From: Loripinus fragilis
Taxonomy: Eukaryota > Mollusca > Bivalvia > Lucinida > Lucinidae
Length of the DNA stretch: 64,000 bases
Direction of reading: 5' to 3'
Assembly (NCBI GenBank): GCA_964019695.1
Contig: CAXHUL010000525.1
Location: forward strand, 377,001 to 441,000
Shown here piece after piece: positions 11,453 through 26,100 of the stretch. Each line of letters begins with the position of its first letter. Within the stretch, counting starts at the first letter, position 1. Under the pieces are notes generated by a model. That model saw only the letters and a list, made by a program, of their open reading frames with translations, was not told the DNA's origin and did no database searches. Made by a program: the position numbers and the translations under genes.

Positions 11453-14400
11453 CATCACTTTGCAATAGGTTCCGGGGCTTTTCGCGAAGGTCGCGTTTTC
11501 TCAAACTTTGAGGGCATTAGTGGGTGGGGTGTGAAAACCTCCGAATGCATGGTTCTCAGCTCCTGCTGTGGGCAGCAAGCCAATTTTTTTCCAAAATGTT
11601 GACCTATAAAAGAGCTTACTCGGGTGTGAAAATTATCATTGTGCGCGCACGCCCCGGACCGCAATTATGATATTTCCTGTTTTCCCATAGGGCCCAAGGC
11701 AAATGGGGATAGCGGTTGTACGCGCTTTCTAAGGCTCTGATCGCTTTTAGATTTTGCACGCGGATAGGGCCAACAGAGGCGCAGGTATTGCCATGCGCAC
11801 CCGCCCGCAACAATGTTTCGATACCGAGTTATCGGGGTGTGGAAGTCCGCCGCCCTGAAGCTTTACGCGCTTCCGTCTCGCGAACTACTATTTTCATCAT
11901 GCCCACACGGGCATCAGTTTGTAGTACGGGAGGCCGTCTACAAATGGTGAAAATTTCAAAGCCTTCCGTCGGGAAATTAAAAAGTTATGAGCATTAGAAG
12001 ATCTTCCCATTAGGCCCCATTAGGCCACAGTAGCCGACCGGGCCTAAAACTTGCGCGGGTCACTTTCACGGACGGGCTCGAAACTGGTGCCAGAAGTTAG
12101 CCCCCGACCAGTGCTTCATTGTGAGGCATTGCGTAAAATTTTCCGTCCCCCGAGTGCCGAGCAATAGCCCCTGAAAGGGCTTTCGGCACAATTTTCACGC
12201 CCTTATTTGAGCCACTTGTAGCCGAAGGAATTTTGCGCAAATGACTGAGAGGTGCTCTTGGGCACTGCTCATCACTTTGCAATAGGTTCCGGGGCTTTTC
12301 GCGAAGGTCGCGTTTTCTCAAACTTTGAGGGCATTAGTGGGTGGGGTGTGAAAACCTCCGAATGCATGGTTCTCAGCTCCTGCTGTGGGCAGCAAGCCAA
12401 TTTTTTTCCAAAATGTTGACCTATAAAAGAGCTTACTCGGGTGTGAAAATTATCATTGTGCGCGCGCGCCCCGGACCGCAATTATGATATTTCCTGTTTT
12501 CCCATAGGGCCCAAGGCAAATGGGGATAGCGGTTGTACGCGCTTTCTAAGGCTCTGATCGCTTTTAGATTTTGCACGCGGATAGGGCCAACAGAGGCGCA
12601 GGTATTGCCATGCGCACCCGCCCGCAACAATGTTTCGATACCGAGTTATCGGGGTGTGGAAGTCCGCCGCCCCGAAGCTTTACGCGCTTCCGTCTCGCGA
12701 ACTACCATTTTCATCATGCCCACACGGGCATCAGTTTGTAGTACGGGAGGCCGTCTACAAATGGTGAAAATTTCAAAGCCTTCCGTCGGGAAATTAAAAA
12801 GTTATGAGCATTAGAAGATCTTCCCATTAGGCCCCATTAGGCCACAGTAGCCGACCGGGCCTAAAACTTGCGCGGGTCACTTTCACGGACGGGCTCGAAA
12901 CTGGTGCCAGAAGTTAGCCCCCGACCAGTGCTTCATTGTGAGGCATTGCGTAAAATTTTCCGTCCCCCGAGTGCCGAGCAATAGCCCCTGAAAGGGCTTT
13001 CGGCACAATTTTCACGCCCTTATTTGAGCCACTTGTAGCCGAAGGAATTTTGCGCAAATGACTGAGAGGTGCTCCTGGGCACTGCTCATCACTTTGCAAT
13101 AGGTTCCGGGGCTTTTCGCGAAGGACGCATTTTCTCAAACTTTGAGGGCATTAGTGGGTGGGGTGTGAAAACCTCCGAATGCATGGTTCTCAGCTCCTGC
13201 TGTGGGCAGCAAGCCAATTTTTTTTCCAAAATGTTGACCTATAAAAGAGCTTACTCGGGTGTGAAAATTATCATTGTGCGCGCGCGCCCCAGACCGCAAT
13301 TATGATATTTCCTGTTTTCCCATAGGGCCCAAGGCAAATGGGGATAGCGGTTGTACGCGCTTTCTAAGGCTCTGATCGCTTTTAGATTTTGCACGCGGAT
13401 AGGGCCAACAGAGGCGCAGGTATTGCCATGCGCACCCGCCCGCAACAATGTTTCGATACCGAGTTATCGGGGTGTGGAAGTCCGCCGCCCCGAAGCTTTA
13501 CGCGCTTCCGTCTCGCGAACTACTATTTTCATCATGCCCACACGGGCATCAGTTTGTAGTACGGGAGGCCGTCTACAAATGGTGAAAATTTCAAAGCCTT
13601 CCGTCGGGAAATTAAAAAGTTATGAGCATTAGAAGATCTTCCCATTAGGCCCCATTAGGCCACAGTAGCCGACCGGGCCTAAAACTTGCGCGGGTCACTT
13701 TCACGGACGGGCTCGAAACTGGTGCCAGAAGTTAGCCCCCGACCAGTGCTTCATTGTGAGGCATTGCGTAAAATTTTCCGTCCCCCGAGTGCCGAGCAAT
13801 AGCCCCTGAAAGGGCTTTCGGCACAATTTTCACGCCCTTATTTGAGCCACTTGTAGCCGAAGGAATTTTGCGCAAATGACTGAGAGGTGCTCCTGGGCAC
13901 TGCTCATCACTTTGCAATAGGTTCCGGGGCTTTTCGCGAAGGTCGCGTTTTCTCAAACTTTGAGGGCATTAGTGGGTGGGGTGTGAAAACCTCCGAATGC
14001 ATGGTTCTCAGCTCCTGCTGTGGGCAGCAAGCCAATTTTTTTTCCAAAATGTTGACCTATAAAAGAGCTTACTCGGGTGTGAAAATTATCATTGTGCGCG
14101 CGCGCCCCGGACCGCAATTATGATATTTCCTGTTTTCCCATAGGGCCCAAGGCAAATGGGGATAGCGGTTGTACACGCTTTCTAAGGCTCTGATCGCTTT
14201 TAGATTTTGCACGCGGATAGGGCCAACAGAGGCGCAGGTATTGCCATGCGCACCCGCCCGCAACAATGTTTTGATACCGAGTTATCGGGGTGTGAAAGTC
14301 CTCCGCCCCGAAGCTTTACGCGCTTCCGTCTCGCGAACTACTATTTTCATCATGCCCACACGGGCATCAGTTTGTAGTACGGGAGGCCGTCTACAAATGG

Positions 14401-16358
14401 TGAAAATTTCAAAGCCTTCCGTCGGGAAATTAAAAAGTTATGAGCATTAGAAGATCTTCCCATTAGGCCCCATTAGGCCACAGTAGCCGACCGGGCCTAA
14501 AACTTGCGCGGGTCACTTTCACGGACGGGCTCGAAACTGGTGCCAGAAGTTAGCCCCCGACCAGTGCTTCATTGTGAGGCATTGCGTAAAATTTTCCGTC
14601 CACCGAGTGCCGAGCAATAGCCCCTGAAAGGGCTTTCGGCACAATTTTCACGCCCTTATTTGAGCCACTTGTAGCCGAAGGAATTTTGCGCAAATGACTG
14701 AGAGGTGCTCCTGGGCACTGCATATCACTTTGCAATAGGTTCCGGGGCTTTTCGCGAAGGTCGCGTTTTCTCAAACTTTGAGGGCATTAGTGGGTGGGGT
14801 GTGAAAACCTCCGAATGCATGGTTCTCAGCTCCTGCTGTGGGCAGCAAGCCAATTTTTTTTCCAAAATGTTGACCTATAAAAGAGCTTACTCGGGTGTGA
14901 AAATTATCATTGTGCGCGCGCGCCCCGGACCGCAATTATGATATTTCCTGTTTTCCCATAGGGCCCAAGGCAAATGGGGATAGCGGTTGTACGCGCTTTC
15001 TAAGGCTCTGATCGCTTTTAGATTTTGCACGCGGATAGGGCCAACAGAGGCGCAGGTATTGCCATGCGCACCCGCCCGCAACAATGTTTCGATACCGAGT
15101 TATCGGGGTGTGGAAGTCCGCCGCCCCGAAGCTTTACGCGCTTCCGTCTCGCGAACTACTATTTTCATCATGCCCACACGGGCATCAGTTTGTAGTACGG
15201 GAGGCCGTCTACAAATGGTGAAAATTTCAAAGCCTTCCGTCGGGAAATTAAAAAGTTATGAGCATTAGAAGATCTTCCCATTAGGCCCCATTAGGCCACA
15301 GTAGCCGACCGGGCCTAAATCTTGCGCGGGTCACTTTCACGGACGGGCTCGAAACTGGTGCCAGAAGTTAGCCCCCGACCAGTGCTTCATTGTGAGGCAT
15401 TGCGTAAAATTTTCCGTCCCCCGAGTGCCGAGCAATAGCCCCTGAAAGGGCTTTCGGCACAATTTTCACGCCCTTATTTGAGCCACTTGTAGCCGAAGGA
15501 ATTTTGCGCAAATGACTGAGAGGTGCTCCTGGGCACTGCTCATCACTTTGCAATAGGTTCCGGGGCTTTTCGCGAAGGTCGCGTTTTCTCAAACTTTGAG
15601 GGCATTAGTGGGTGGGGTGTGAAAACCTCCGAATGCATGGTTCTCAGCTCCTGCTGTGGGCAGCAAGCCAATTTTTTTTCCAAAATGTTGACCTATAAAA
15701 GAGCTTACTCGGGTGTGAAAATTATCATTGTGCGCGCGCGCCCCGGACCGCAATTATGATATTTCCTGTTTTCCCATAGGGCCCAAGGCAAATGGGGATA
15801 GCGGTTGTACGCGCTTTCTAAGGCTCTGATCGCTTTTAGATTTTGCACGCGGATAGGGCCAACAGAGGCGCAGGTATTGCCATGCGCACCCGCCCGCAAC
15901 AATGTTTCGATACCGAGTTATCGGGGTGTGGAAGTCCGCCGCCCCGAAGCTTTACGCGCTTCCGTCTCGCGAACTACTATTTTCATCATGCCCACACGGG
16001 CATCAGTTTGTAGTACGGGAGGCCGTCTACAAATGGTGAAAATTTCAAAGCCTTCCGTCGGGAAATTAAAAAGTTATGAGCATTAGAAGATCTTCCCATT
16101 AGGCCCCATTAGGCCACAGTAGCCGACCGGGCCTAAAACTTGCGCGGGTCACTTTCACGGACGGGCTCGAAACTGGTGCCAGAAGTTAGCCCCCGACCAT
16201 CGCTTCATTGTGAGTCATTGCGTAAAATTTTCCGTCCCCCGAGTGCCGAGCAATAGCCCCTGAAAGGGCTTTCGGCACAATTTTCACGCCCTTATTTGAG
16301 CCACTTGTAGCCGAAGGAATTTTGCGCAAATGACTGAGAGGTGCTCCTGGGCACTGCT

Positions 16359-17172
16359 CATCACTTTGCAATAGGTTCCGGGGCTTTTAGCGAAGGTCGC
16401 GTTTTCTCAAACTTTGAGGGCATTAGTGGGTGGGGTGTGAAAACCTCCGAATGCATGGTTCTCAGCTCCTGCTGTGGGCAGCAAGCCAATTTTTTTTCCA
16501 AAATGTTGACCTATAAAAGAGCTTACTCGGGTGTGAAAATTATCATTGTGCGCGCCCCGGACCGCAATTATGATATTTCCTGTTTTCCCATAGGGCCCAA
16601 GGCAAATGGGGATAGCGGTTGTACGCGCTTTCTAAGGCTCTGATCGCTTTTAGATTTTGCACGCGGATAGGGCCAACAGAGGCGCAGGTATTGCCATGCG
16701 CACCCGCCCGCAACAATGTTTCGATACCGAGTTATCGGGGTGTGGAAGTCCGCCGCCCCGAAGCTTTACGCGCTTCCGTCTCGCGAACTACTATTTTCAT
16801 CATGCCCACACGGGCATCAGTTTGTAGTACGGGAGGCCGTCTACAAATGGTGAAAATTTCAAAGCCTTCCGTCGGGAAATTAAAAAGTTATGAGCATTAG
16901 AAGATCTTCCCATTAGGCCCCATTAGGCCACAGTAGCCGACCGGGCCTAAAACTTGCGCGGGTCACTTTCACGGACGGGCTCGAAACTGGTGCCAGAAGT
17001 TAGCCCCCGACCAGTGCTTCATTGTGAGGCATTGCGTAAAATTTTCCATCCCCCAAGTGCCGAGCAATAGACCCTGAAAGGGCTTTCGGCACAATTTTCA
17101 CGCCCTTATTTGAGCCACTTGTAGCCGAAGGAATTTTGCGCAAATGACTGAGAGGTGCTCCTGGGCACTGCT
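16359..17172 (+). repeat. Monomer 21, 814 bp (GC run short by 4)
   Basis: The GC run at 16548-16560 is shortened by two GC steps. The matching monomer 32 (25351-26164) has the same deletion. Both follow a monomer with GACCATCGCTTC and GAGTCATTG near 16199/25191. Monomer 21 alone has TTTTAGCG at 16389. Confidence 0.88.
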
Positions 17173-17988
17173 CATCACTTTGCAATAGGTTCCGGGGCTT
17201 TTCGCGAAGGTTGCGTTTTCTCAAACTTTGAGGGCATTAGTGGGTGGGGTGTGAAAACCTCCGAATGCATGGTTCTCAGCTCCTGCTGTGGGCAGCAAGC
17301 CAATTTTTTTTCCAAAATGTTGACCTATAAAAGAGCTTACTCGGGTGTGAAAATTATCATTGTGCGCGCGCCCCGGACCGCAATTATGATATTTCCTGTT
17401 TTCCCATAGGGCCCAAGGCAAATGGGGATAGCGGTTGTACGCGCTTTCTAAGGCTCTGATCGCTTTTAGATTTTGCACGCGGATAGGGCCAACAGAGGCG
17501 CAGGTATTGCCATGCGCACCCGCCCGCAACAATGTTTCGATACCGAGTTATCGGGGTGTGGAAGTCCGCCGCCCCGAAGCTTTACGCGCTTCCGTCTCGC
17601 GAACTACTATTTTCATCATGCCCACACGGGCATCAGTTTGTAGTACGGGAGGCCGTCTACAAATGGTAAAAATTTCAAAGCCTTCCGTCGGGAAATTAAA
17701 AAGTTATGAGCATTAGAAGATCTTCCCATTAGGCCCCATTAGGCCACAGTAGCCGACCGGGCCTAAAACTTGCGCGGGTCACTTTCACGGACGGGCTCGA
17801 AACTGGTGCCAGAAGTTAGCCCCCGACCAGTGCTTCATTGTGAGGCATTGCGTAAAATTTTCCGTCCCCCGAGTGCCGAGCAATAGCCCCTGAAAGGGCT
17901 TTCGGCACAATTTTCACGCCCTTATTTGAGCCACTTGTAGCCGAAGGAATTTTGCGCAAATGACTGAGAGGTGCTCCTGGGCACTGCT
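17173..17988 (+). repeat. Monomer 22, 816 bp (GC run short by 2)
   Basis: One GC step is missing near 17363. It shares GGTTGCG near its start, and ATGGTAAAAATTT later, with monomer 33 (26165-26980). Its length change is half that of its left neighbour, so two separate slippage events or a stepwise one preceded the block duplication. Confidence 0.85.
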
Positions 17989-20180
17989 CATCACTTTGCA
18001 ATAGGTTCCGGGGCTTTTCGCGAAGGTCGCGTTTTCTCAAACTTTGAGGGCATTAGTGGGTGGGGTGTGAAAACCTCCGAATGCATGGTTCTCAGCTCCT
18101 GCTGTGGGCAGCAAGCCAATTTTTTTTCCAAAATGTTGACCTATAAAAGATCTTACTCGGGTGTGAAAATTATCATTGTGCGCGCGCGCCCCGGACCGCA
18201 ATTATGATATTTCCTGTTTTCCCATAGGGCCCAAGGCAAATGGGGATAGCGGTTGCACGCGCTTTCTAAGGCTCTGATCGCTTTTTGATTTTGCACGCGG
18301 ATAGGGCCAACAGAGGCGCAGGTATTGCCATGCGCACCCGCCCGCAACAATGTTTCGATACCGAGTTATCGGGGTGTGGAAGTCCGCCGCCCCGAAGCTT
18401 TATGCGCTTCCGTCTCGCGAACTACTATTTTCATCATGCCCACACGGGCATCAGTTTGTAGTACGGGAGGCCGTCTACAAATGGTGAAAATTTCAAAGCC
18501 TTCCGTCGGGAAATTAAAAAGTTATGAGCATTAGAAGATCTTCCCATTAGGCCCCATTAGGCCACAGTAGCCGACCGGGCCTAAAACTTGCGCGGGTCAC
18601 TTTCACGGACGGGCTCGAAACTGGTGCCAGAAGTTAGCCCCCGACCAGTGCTTCATTGTGAGGCATTGCCTAAAATTTTCCGTCCCCCGAGTGCCGAGCA
18701 ATAGCCCCTGAAAGGGCTTTCGGCACAATTTTCACGCCCTTATTTGAGCCACTTGTAGCCGAAGGAATTTTGCGCAAATGACTGAGAGGTGCTCCTGGGC
18801 ACTGCTCATCACTTTGCAATAGGTTCCGGGGCTTTTCGCGAAGGTCGCGTTTTCTCAAACTTTGAGGGCATTAGTGGGTGGGGTGTGAAAACCTCCGAAT
18901 GCATGGTTCTCAGCTCCTGCTGTGGGCAGCAAGCCAATTTTTTTTCCAAAATGTTGACCTATAAAAGAGCTTACTCGGGTGTGAAAATTATCATTGTGCG
19001 CGCGCGCCCCGGACCGCAATTATGATATTTCCTGTTTTCCCATAGGGCCCAAGGCAAATGGGGATAGCGGTTGTACGCGCTTTCTAAGGCTCTGATCGCT
19101 TTTAGATTTTGCACGCGGATAGGGCCAACAGAGGCGCAGGTATTGCCATGCGCACCCGCCCGCAACAATGTTTCGATACCGAGTTATCGGGGTGTGGAAG
19201 TCCGCCGCCCCGAAGCTTTACGCGCTTCCGTCTCGCGAACTACTATTTTCATCATGCCCACACGGGCATCAGTTTGTAGTACGGGAGGCCGTCTACAAAT
19301 GGTGAAAATTTCAAAGCCTTCCGTCGGGAAATTAAAAAGTTATGAGCATTAGAAGATCTTCCCATTAGGCCCCATTAGGCCACAGTAGCCGACCGGGCCT
19401 AAAACTTGCGCGGGTCACTTTCACGGACGGGCTCGAAACTGGTGCCAGAAGTTAGCCCCCGACCAGTGCTTCATTGTGAGGCATTGCCTAAAATTTTCCG
19501 TCCCCCGAGTGCCGAGCAATAGCCCCTGAAAGGGCTTTCGGCACAATTTTCACGCCCTTATTTGAGCCACTTGTAGCCGAAGGAATTTTGCGCAAATGAC
19601 TGAGAGGTGCTCCTGGGCACTGCTCATCACTTTGCAATAGGTTCCGGGGCTTTTCGCGAAGGTCGCGTTTTCTCAAACTTTGAGGGCATTAGTGGGTGGG
19701 GTGTGAAAACCTCCGAATGCATGGTTCTCAGCTCCTGCTGTGGGCAGCAAGCCAATTTTTTTTCCAAAATGTTGACCTATAAAAGAGCTTACTCGGGTGT
19801 GAAAATTATCATTGTGCGCGCGCGCCCCGGACCGCAATTATGATATTTCCTGTTTTCCCATAGGGCCCAAGGCAAATGGGGATAGCGGTTGTACGCGCTT
19901 TCTAAGGCTCTGATCGCTTTTAGATTTTGCACGCGGATAGGGCCAACAGAGGCGCAGGTATTGCCATGCGCACCCGCCCGCAACAATGTTTCGATACCGA
20001 GTTATCGGGGTGTGGAAGTCCGCCGCCCCGAAGCTTTACGCGCTTCCGTCTCGCGAACTACTATTTTCATCATGCCCACACGGGCATCAGTTTGTAGTAC
20101 GGGAGGCCGTCTACAAATGGTGAAAATTTCAAAGCCTTCCGTCGGGAAATTAAAAAGTTATGAGCATTAGAAGATCTTCC

Positions 20181-23100
20181 CATTAGGCCCCATTAGGCCA
20201 CAATAGCCGACCGGGCCTAAAACTTGCGCGCGTCACTTTCACGGACGGGCTCGAAACTGGTGCCAGAAGTTAGCCCCCGACCAGTGCTTCATTGTGACGC
20301 ATTGCGTAAAATTTTCCGTCCCCCGAGTGCCGAGCAATAGCCCCTGAAAGGGCTTTCGGCACAATTTTCACGCCCTTATTTGAGCCACTTGTAGCCGAAG
20401 GAATTTTGCGCAAATGACTGAGAGGTGCTCCTGGGCACTGCTCATCACTTTGCAATAGGTTCCGGGGCTTTTCGCGAAGGTCGCGTTTTCTCAAACTTTG
20501 AGGGCATTAGTGGGTGGGGTGTGAAAACCTCCGAATGCATGGTTCTCAGCTCCTGCTGTGGGCAGCAAGCCAATTTTTTTCCAAAATGTTGACCTATAAA
20601 AGAGCTTACTCGGGTGTGAAAATTATCATTGTGCGCGCATGCCCCGGACCGCAATTATGATATTTCCTGTTTTCCCATAGGGCCCAAGGCAAATGGGGAT
20701 AGCGGTTGTACGCGCTTTCTAAGGCTCTGATCGCTTTTAGATTTTGCACGCGGATAGGGCCAACAGAGGCGCAGGTATTGCCATGCGCACCCGCCCGCAA
20801 CAATGTTTCGATACCGAGTTATCGGGGTGTGGAAGTCCGCCGCCCTGAAGCTTTACGCGCTTCCGTCTCGCGAACTACTATTTTCATCATGCCCACACGG
20901 GCATCAGTTTGTAGTACGGGAGGCCGTCTACAAATGGTGAAAATTTCAAAGCCTTCCGTCGAGAAATTAAAAAGTTATGAGCATTAGAAGATCTTCCCAT
21001 TAGGCCCCATTAGGCCACAGTAGCCGACCGGGCCTAAAACTTGCGCGGGTCACTTTCACGGACGGGCTCGAAACTGGTGCCAGAAGTTAGCCCCCGACCA
21101 GTGCTTCATTGTGAGGCATTGCGTAAAATTTTCCGTCCCCCGAGTGCCGAGCAATAGCCCCTGAAAGGGCTTTCGGCACAATTTTCACGCCCTTATTTGA
21201 GCCACTTGTAGCCGAAGGAATTTTGCGCAAATGACTGAGAGGTGCTCTTGGGCACTGCTCATCACTTTGCAATAGGTTCCGGGGCTTTTCGCGAAGGTCG
21301 CGTTTTCTCAAACTTTGAGGGCATTAGTGGGTGGGGTGTGAAAACCTCCGAATGCATGGTTCTCAGCTCCTGCTGTGGGCAGCAAGCCAATTTTTTTTCC
21401 AAAATGTTGACCTATAAAAGAGCTTACTCGGGTGTGAAAATTATCATTGTGCGCGCGCGCCCCGGACCGCAATTATGATATTTCCTGTTTTCCCATAGGG
21501 CCCAAGGCAAATGGGGATAGCGGTTGTACGCGCTTTCTAAGGCTCTGATCGCTTTTAGATTTTGCACGCGGATAGGGCCAACAGAGGCGCAGGTATTGCC
21601 ATGCGCACCCGCCCGCAACAATGTTTCGATACCGAGTTATCGGGGTGTGGAAGTCCGCCGCCCCGAAGCTTTACGCGCTTCCGTCTCGCGAACTACCATT
21701 TTCATCATGCCCACACGGGCATCAGTTTGTAGTACGGGAGGCCGTCTACAAATGGTGAAAATTTCAAAGCCTTCCGTCGGGAAATTAAAAAGTTATGAGC
21801 ATTAGAAGATCTTCCCATTAGGCCCCATTAGGCCACAGTAGCCGACCGGGCCTAAAACTTGCGCGGGTCACTTTCACGGACGGGCTCGAAACTGGTGCCA
21901 GAAGTTAGCCCCCGACCAGTGCTTCATTGTGAGGCATTGCGTAAAATTTTCCGTCCCCCGAGTGCCGAGCAATAGCCCCTGAAAGGGCTTTCGGCACAAT
22001 TTTCACGCCCTTATTTGAGCCACTTGTAGCCGAAGGAATTTTGCGCAAATGACTGAGAGGTGCTCCTGGGCACTGCTCATCACTTTGCAATAGGTTCCGG
22101 GGCTTTTCGCGAAGGACGCATTTTCTCAAACTTTGAGGGCATTAGTGGGTGGGGTGTGAAAACCTCCGAATGCATGGTTCTCAGCTCCTGCTGTGGGCAG
22201 CAAGCCAATTTTTTTTCCAAAATGTTGACCTATAAAAGAGCTTACTCGGGTGTGAAAATTATCATTGTGCGCGCGCGCCCCAGACCGCAATTATGATATT
22301 TCCTGTTTTCCCATAGGGCCCAAGGCAAATGGGGATAGCGGTTGTACGCGCTTTCTAAGGCTCTGATCGCTTTTAGATTTTGCACGCGGATAGGGCCAAC
22401 AGAGGCGCAGGTATTGCCATGCGCACCCGCCCGCAACAATGTTTCGATACCGAGTTATCGGGGTGTGGAAGTCCGCCGCCCCGAAGCTTTACGCGCTTCC
22501 AGCTCGCGAACTACTATTTTCATCATGCCCACACGGGCATCAGTTTGTAGTACGGGAGGCCGTCTACAAATGGTGAAAATTTCAAAGCCTTCCGTCGGGA
22601 AATTAAAAAGTTATGAGCATTAGAAGATCTTCCCATTAGGCCCCATTAGGCCACAGTAGCCGACCGGGCCTAAAACTTGCGCGGGTCACTTTCACGGACG
22701 GGCTCGAAACTGGTGCCAGAAGTTAGCCCCCGACCAGTGCTTCATTGTGAGGCATTGCGTAAAATTTTCCGTCCCCCGAGTGCCGAGCAATAGCCCCTGA
22801 AAGGGCTTTCGGCACAATTTTCACGCCCTTATTTGAGCCACTTGTAGCCGAAGGAATTTTGCGCAAATGACTGAGAGGTGCTCCTGGGCACTGCTCATCA
22901 CTTTGCAATAGGTTCCGGGGCTTTTCGCGAAGGTCGCGTTTTCTCAAACTTTGAGGGCATTAGTGGGTGGGGTGTGAAAACCTCCGAATGCATGGTTCTC
23001 AGCTCCTGCTGTGGGCAGCAAGCCAATTTTTTTTCCAAAATGTTGACCTATAAAAGAGCTTACTCGGGTGTGAAAATTATCATTGTGCGCGCGCGCCCCG

Positions 23101-26100
23101 GACCGCAATTATGATATTTCCTGTTTTCCCATAGGGCCCAAGGCAAATGGGGATAGCGGTTGTACACGCTTTCTAAGGCTCTGATCGCTTTTAGATTTTG
23201 CACGCGGATAGGGCCAACAGAGGCGCAGGTATTGCCATGCGCACCCGCCCGCAACAATGTTTTGATACCGAGTTATCGGGGTGTGAAAGTCCTCCGCCCC
23301 GAAGCTTTACGCGCTTCCGTCTCGCGAACTACTATTTTCATCATGCCCACACGGGCATCAGTTTGTAGTACGGGAGGCCGTCTACAAATGGTGAAAATTT
23401 CAAAGCCTTCCGTCGGGAAATTAAAAAGTTATGAGCATTAGAAGATCTTCCCATTAGGCCCCATTAGGCCACAGTAGCCGACCGGGCCTAAAACTTGCGC
23501 GGGTCACTTTCACGGACGGGCTCGAAACTGGTGCCAGAAGTTAGCCCCCGACCAGTGCTTCATTGTGAGGCATTGCGTAAAATTTTCCGTCCACCGAGTG
23601 CCGAGCAATAGCCCCTGAAAGGGCTTTCGGCACAATTTTCACGCCCTTATTTGAGCCACTTGTAGCCGAAGGAATTTTGCGCAAATGACTGAGAGGTGCT
23701 CCTGGGCACTGCATATCACTTTGCAATAGGTTCCGGGGCTTTTCGCGAAGGTCGCGTTTTCTCAAACTTTGAGGGCATTAGTGGGTGGGGTGTGAAAACC
23801 TCCGAATGCATGGTTCTCAGCTCCTGCTGTGGGCAGCAAGCCAATTTTTTTTTCCAAAATGTTGACCTATAAAAGAGCTTACTCGGGTGTGAAAATTATC
23901 ATTGTGCGCGCGCGCCCAGGACCGCAATTATGATATTTCCTGTTTTCCCATAGGGCCCAAGGCAAATGGGGATAGCGGTTGTACGCGCTTTCTAAGGCTC
24001 TGATCGCTTTTAGATTTTGCACGCGGATAGGGCCAACAGAGGCGCAGGTATTGCCATGCGCACCCGCCCGCAACAATGTTTCGATACCGAGTTATCGGGG
24101 TGTGGAAGTCCGCCGCCCCGAAGCTTTACGCGCTTCCGTCTCGCGAACTACTATTTTCATCATGCCCACACGGGCATCAGTTTGTAGTACGGGAGGCCGT
24201 CTACAAATGGTGAAAATTTCAAAGCCTTCCGTCGGGAAATTAAAAAGTTATGAGCATTAGAAGATCTTCCCATTAGGCCCCATTAGGCCACAGTAGCCGA
24301 CCGGGCCTAAAACTTGCGCGGGTCACTTTCACGGACGGGCTCGAAACTGGTGCCAGAAGTTAGCCCTTGACCAGTGCTTCATTGTGAGGCATTGCGTAAA
24401 ATTTTCCGTCCCCCGAGTGCCGAGCAATAGCCCCTGAAAGGGCTTTCGGCACAATTTTCACGCCCTTATTTGAGCCACTTGTAGCCGAAGGAATTTTGCG
24501 CAAATGACTGAGAGGTGCTCCTGGGCACTGCTCATCACTTTGCAATAGGTTCCGGGGCTTTTCGCGAAGGTCGCGTTTTCTCAAACTTTGAGGGCATTAG
24601 TGGGTGGGGTGTGAAAACCTCCGAATGCATGGTTCTCAGCTCCTGCTGTGGGCAGCAAGCCAATTTTTTTTCCAAAATGTTGACCTATAAAAGAGCTTAC
24701 TCGGGTGTGAAAATTATCATTGTGCGCGCGCGCCCCGGACCGCAATTATGATATTTCCTGTTTTCCCATAGGGCCCAAGGCAAATGGGGATAGCGGTTGT
24801 ACGCGCTTTCTAAGGCTCTGATCGCTTTTAGATTTTGCACGCGGATAGGGCCAACAGAGGCGCAGGTATTGCCATGCGCACCCGCCCGCAACAATGTTTC
24901 GATACCGAGTTATCGGGGTGTGGAAGTCCGCCGCCCCGAAGCTTTACGCGCTTCCGTCTCGCGAACTACTATTTTCATCATGCCCACACGGGCATCAGTT
25001 TGTAGTACGGGAGGCCGTCTACAAATGGTGAAAATTTCAAAGCCTTCCGTCGGGAAATTAAAAAGTTATGAGCATTAGAAGATCTTCCCATTAGGCCCCA
25101 TTAGGCCACAGTAGCCGACCGGGCCTAAAACTTGCGCGGGTCACTTTCACGGACGGGCTCGAAACTGGTGCCAGAAGTTAGCCCCCGACCATCGCTTCAT
25201 TGTGAGTCATTGCGTAAAATTTTCCGTCCCCCGAGTGCCGAGCAATAGCCCCTGAAAGGGCTTTCGGCACAATTTTCACGCCCTTATTTGAGCCACTTGT
25301 AGCCGAAGGAATTTTGCGCAAATGACTGAGAGGTGCTCCTGGGCACTGCTCATCACTTTGCAATAGGTTCCGGGGCTTTTCGCGAAGGTCGCGTTTTCTC
25401 AAACTTTGAGGGCATTAGTGGGTGGGGTGTGAAAACCTCCGAATGCATGGTTCTCAGCTCCTGCTGTGGGCAGCAAGCCAATTTTTTTTCCAAAATGTTG
25501 ACCTATAAAAGAGCTTACTCGGGTGTGAAAATTATCATTGTGCGCGCCCCGGACCGCAATTATGATATTTCCTGTTTTCCCATAGGGCCCAAGGCAAATG
25601 GGGATAGCGGTTGTACGCGCTTTCTAAGGCTCTGATCGCTTTTAGATTTTGCACGCGGATAGGGCCAACAGAGGCGCAGGTATTGCCATGCGCACCCGCC
25701 CGCAACAATGTTTCGATACCGAGTTATCGGGGTGTGGTAGTCCGCCGCCCCGAAGCTTTACGCGCTTCCGTCTCGCGAACTACTATTTTCATCATGCCCA
25801 CACGGGCATCAGTTTGTAGTACGGGAGGCCGTCTACAAATGGTGAAAATTTCAAAGCCTTCCGTCGGGAAATTAAAAAGTTATGAGCATTAGAAGATCTT
25901 CCCATTAGGCCCCATTAGGCCACAGTAGCCGACCGGGCCTAAAACTTGCGCGGGTCACTTTCACGGACGGGCTCGAAACTGGTGCCAGAAGTTAGCCCCC
26001 GACCAGTGCTTCATTGTGAGGCATTGCGTAAAATTTTCCATCCCCCAAGTGCCGAGCAATAGACCCTGAAAGGGCTTTCGGCACAATTTTCACGCCCTTA

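Larger units (their letters stand above)
11190..20180 (+). repeat. 11-monomer block, left copy (~8.99 kb)
   Basis: This block is repeated directly to its right at a displacement of 8990-8992 bp. Shared rare variants in the same order: A and C changes at 11213, 11241 and 11309 matching 20203, 20231 and 20299; T7 tract in monomer 15/26; TCTTGG near 12257/21247; GGACGCATT near 13126/22117; CCCCAGACC near 13289/22272; a monomer 18/29 with five linked changes; a 4-bp deletion in the GC run in 21/32 and a 2-bp deletion in 22/33; TTGCACGC and TTTTTGATT in 23/34; GCCTAAAAT in 23-24/34-35. The left limit lies between 11189, where monomer 14 has private changes absent from monomer 25, and 11213. Confidence 0.9.
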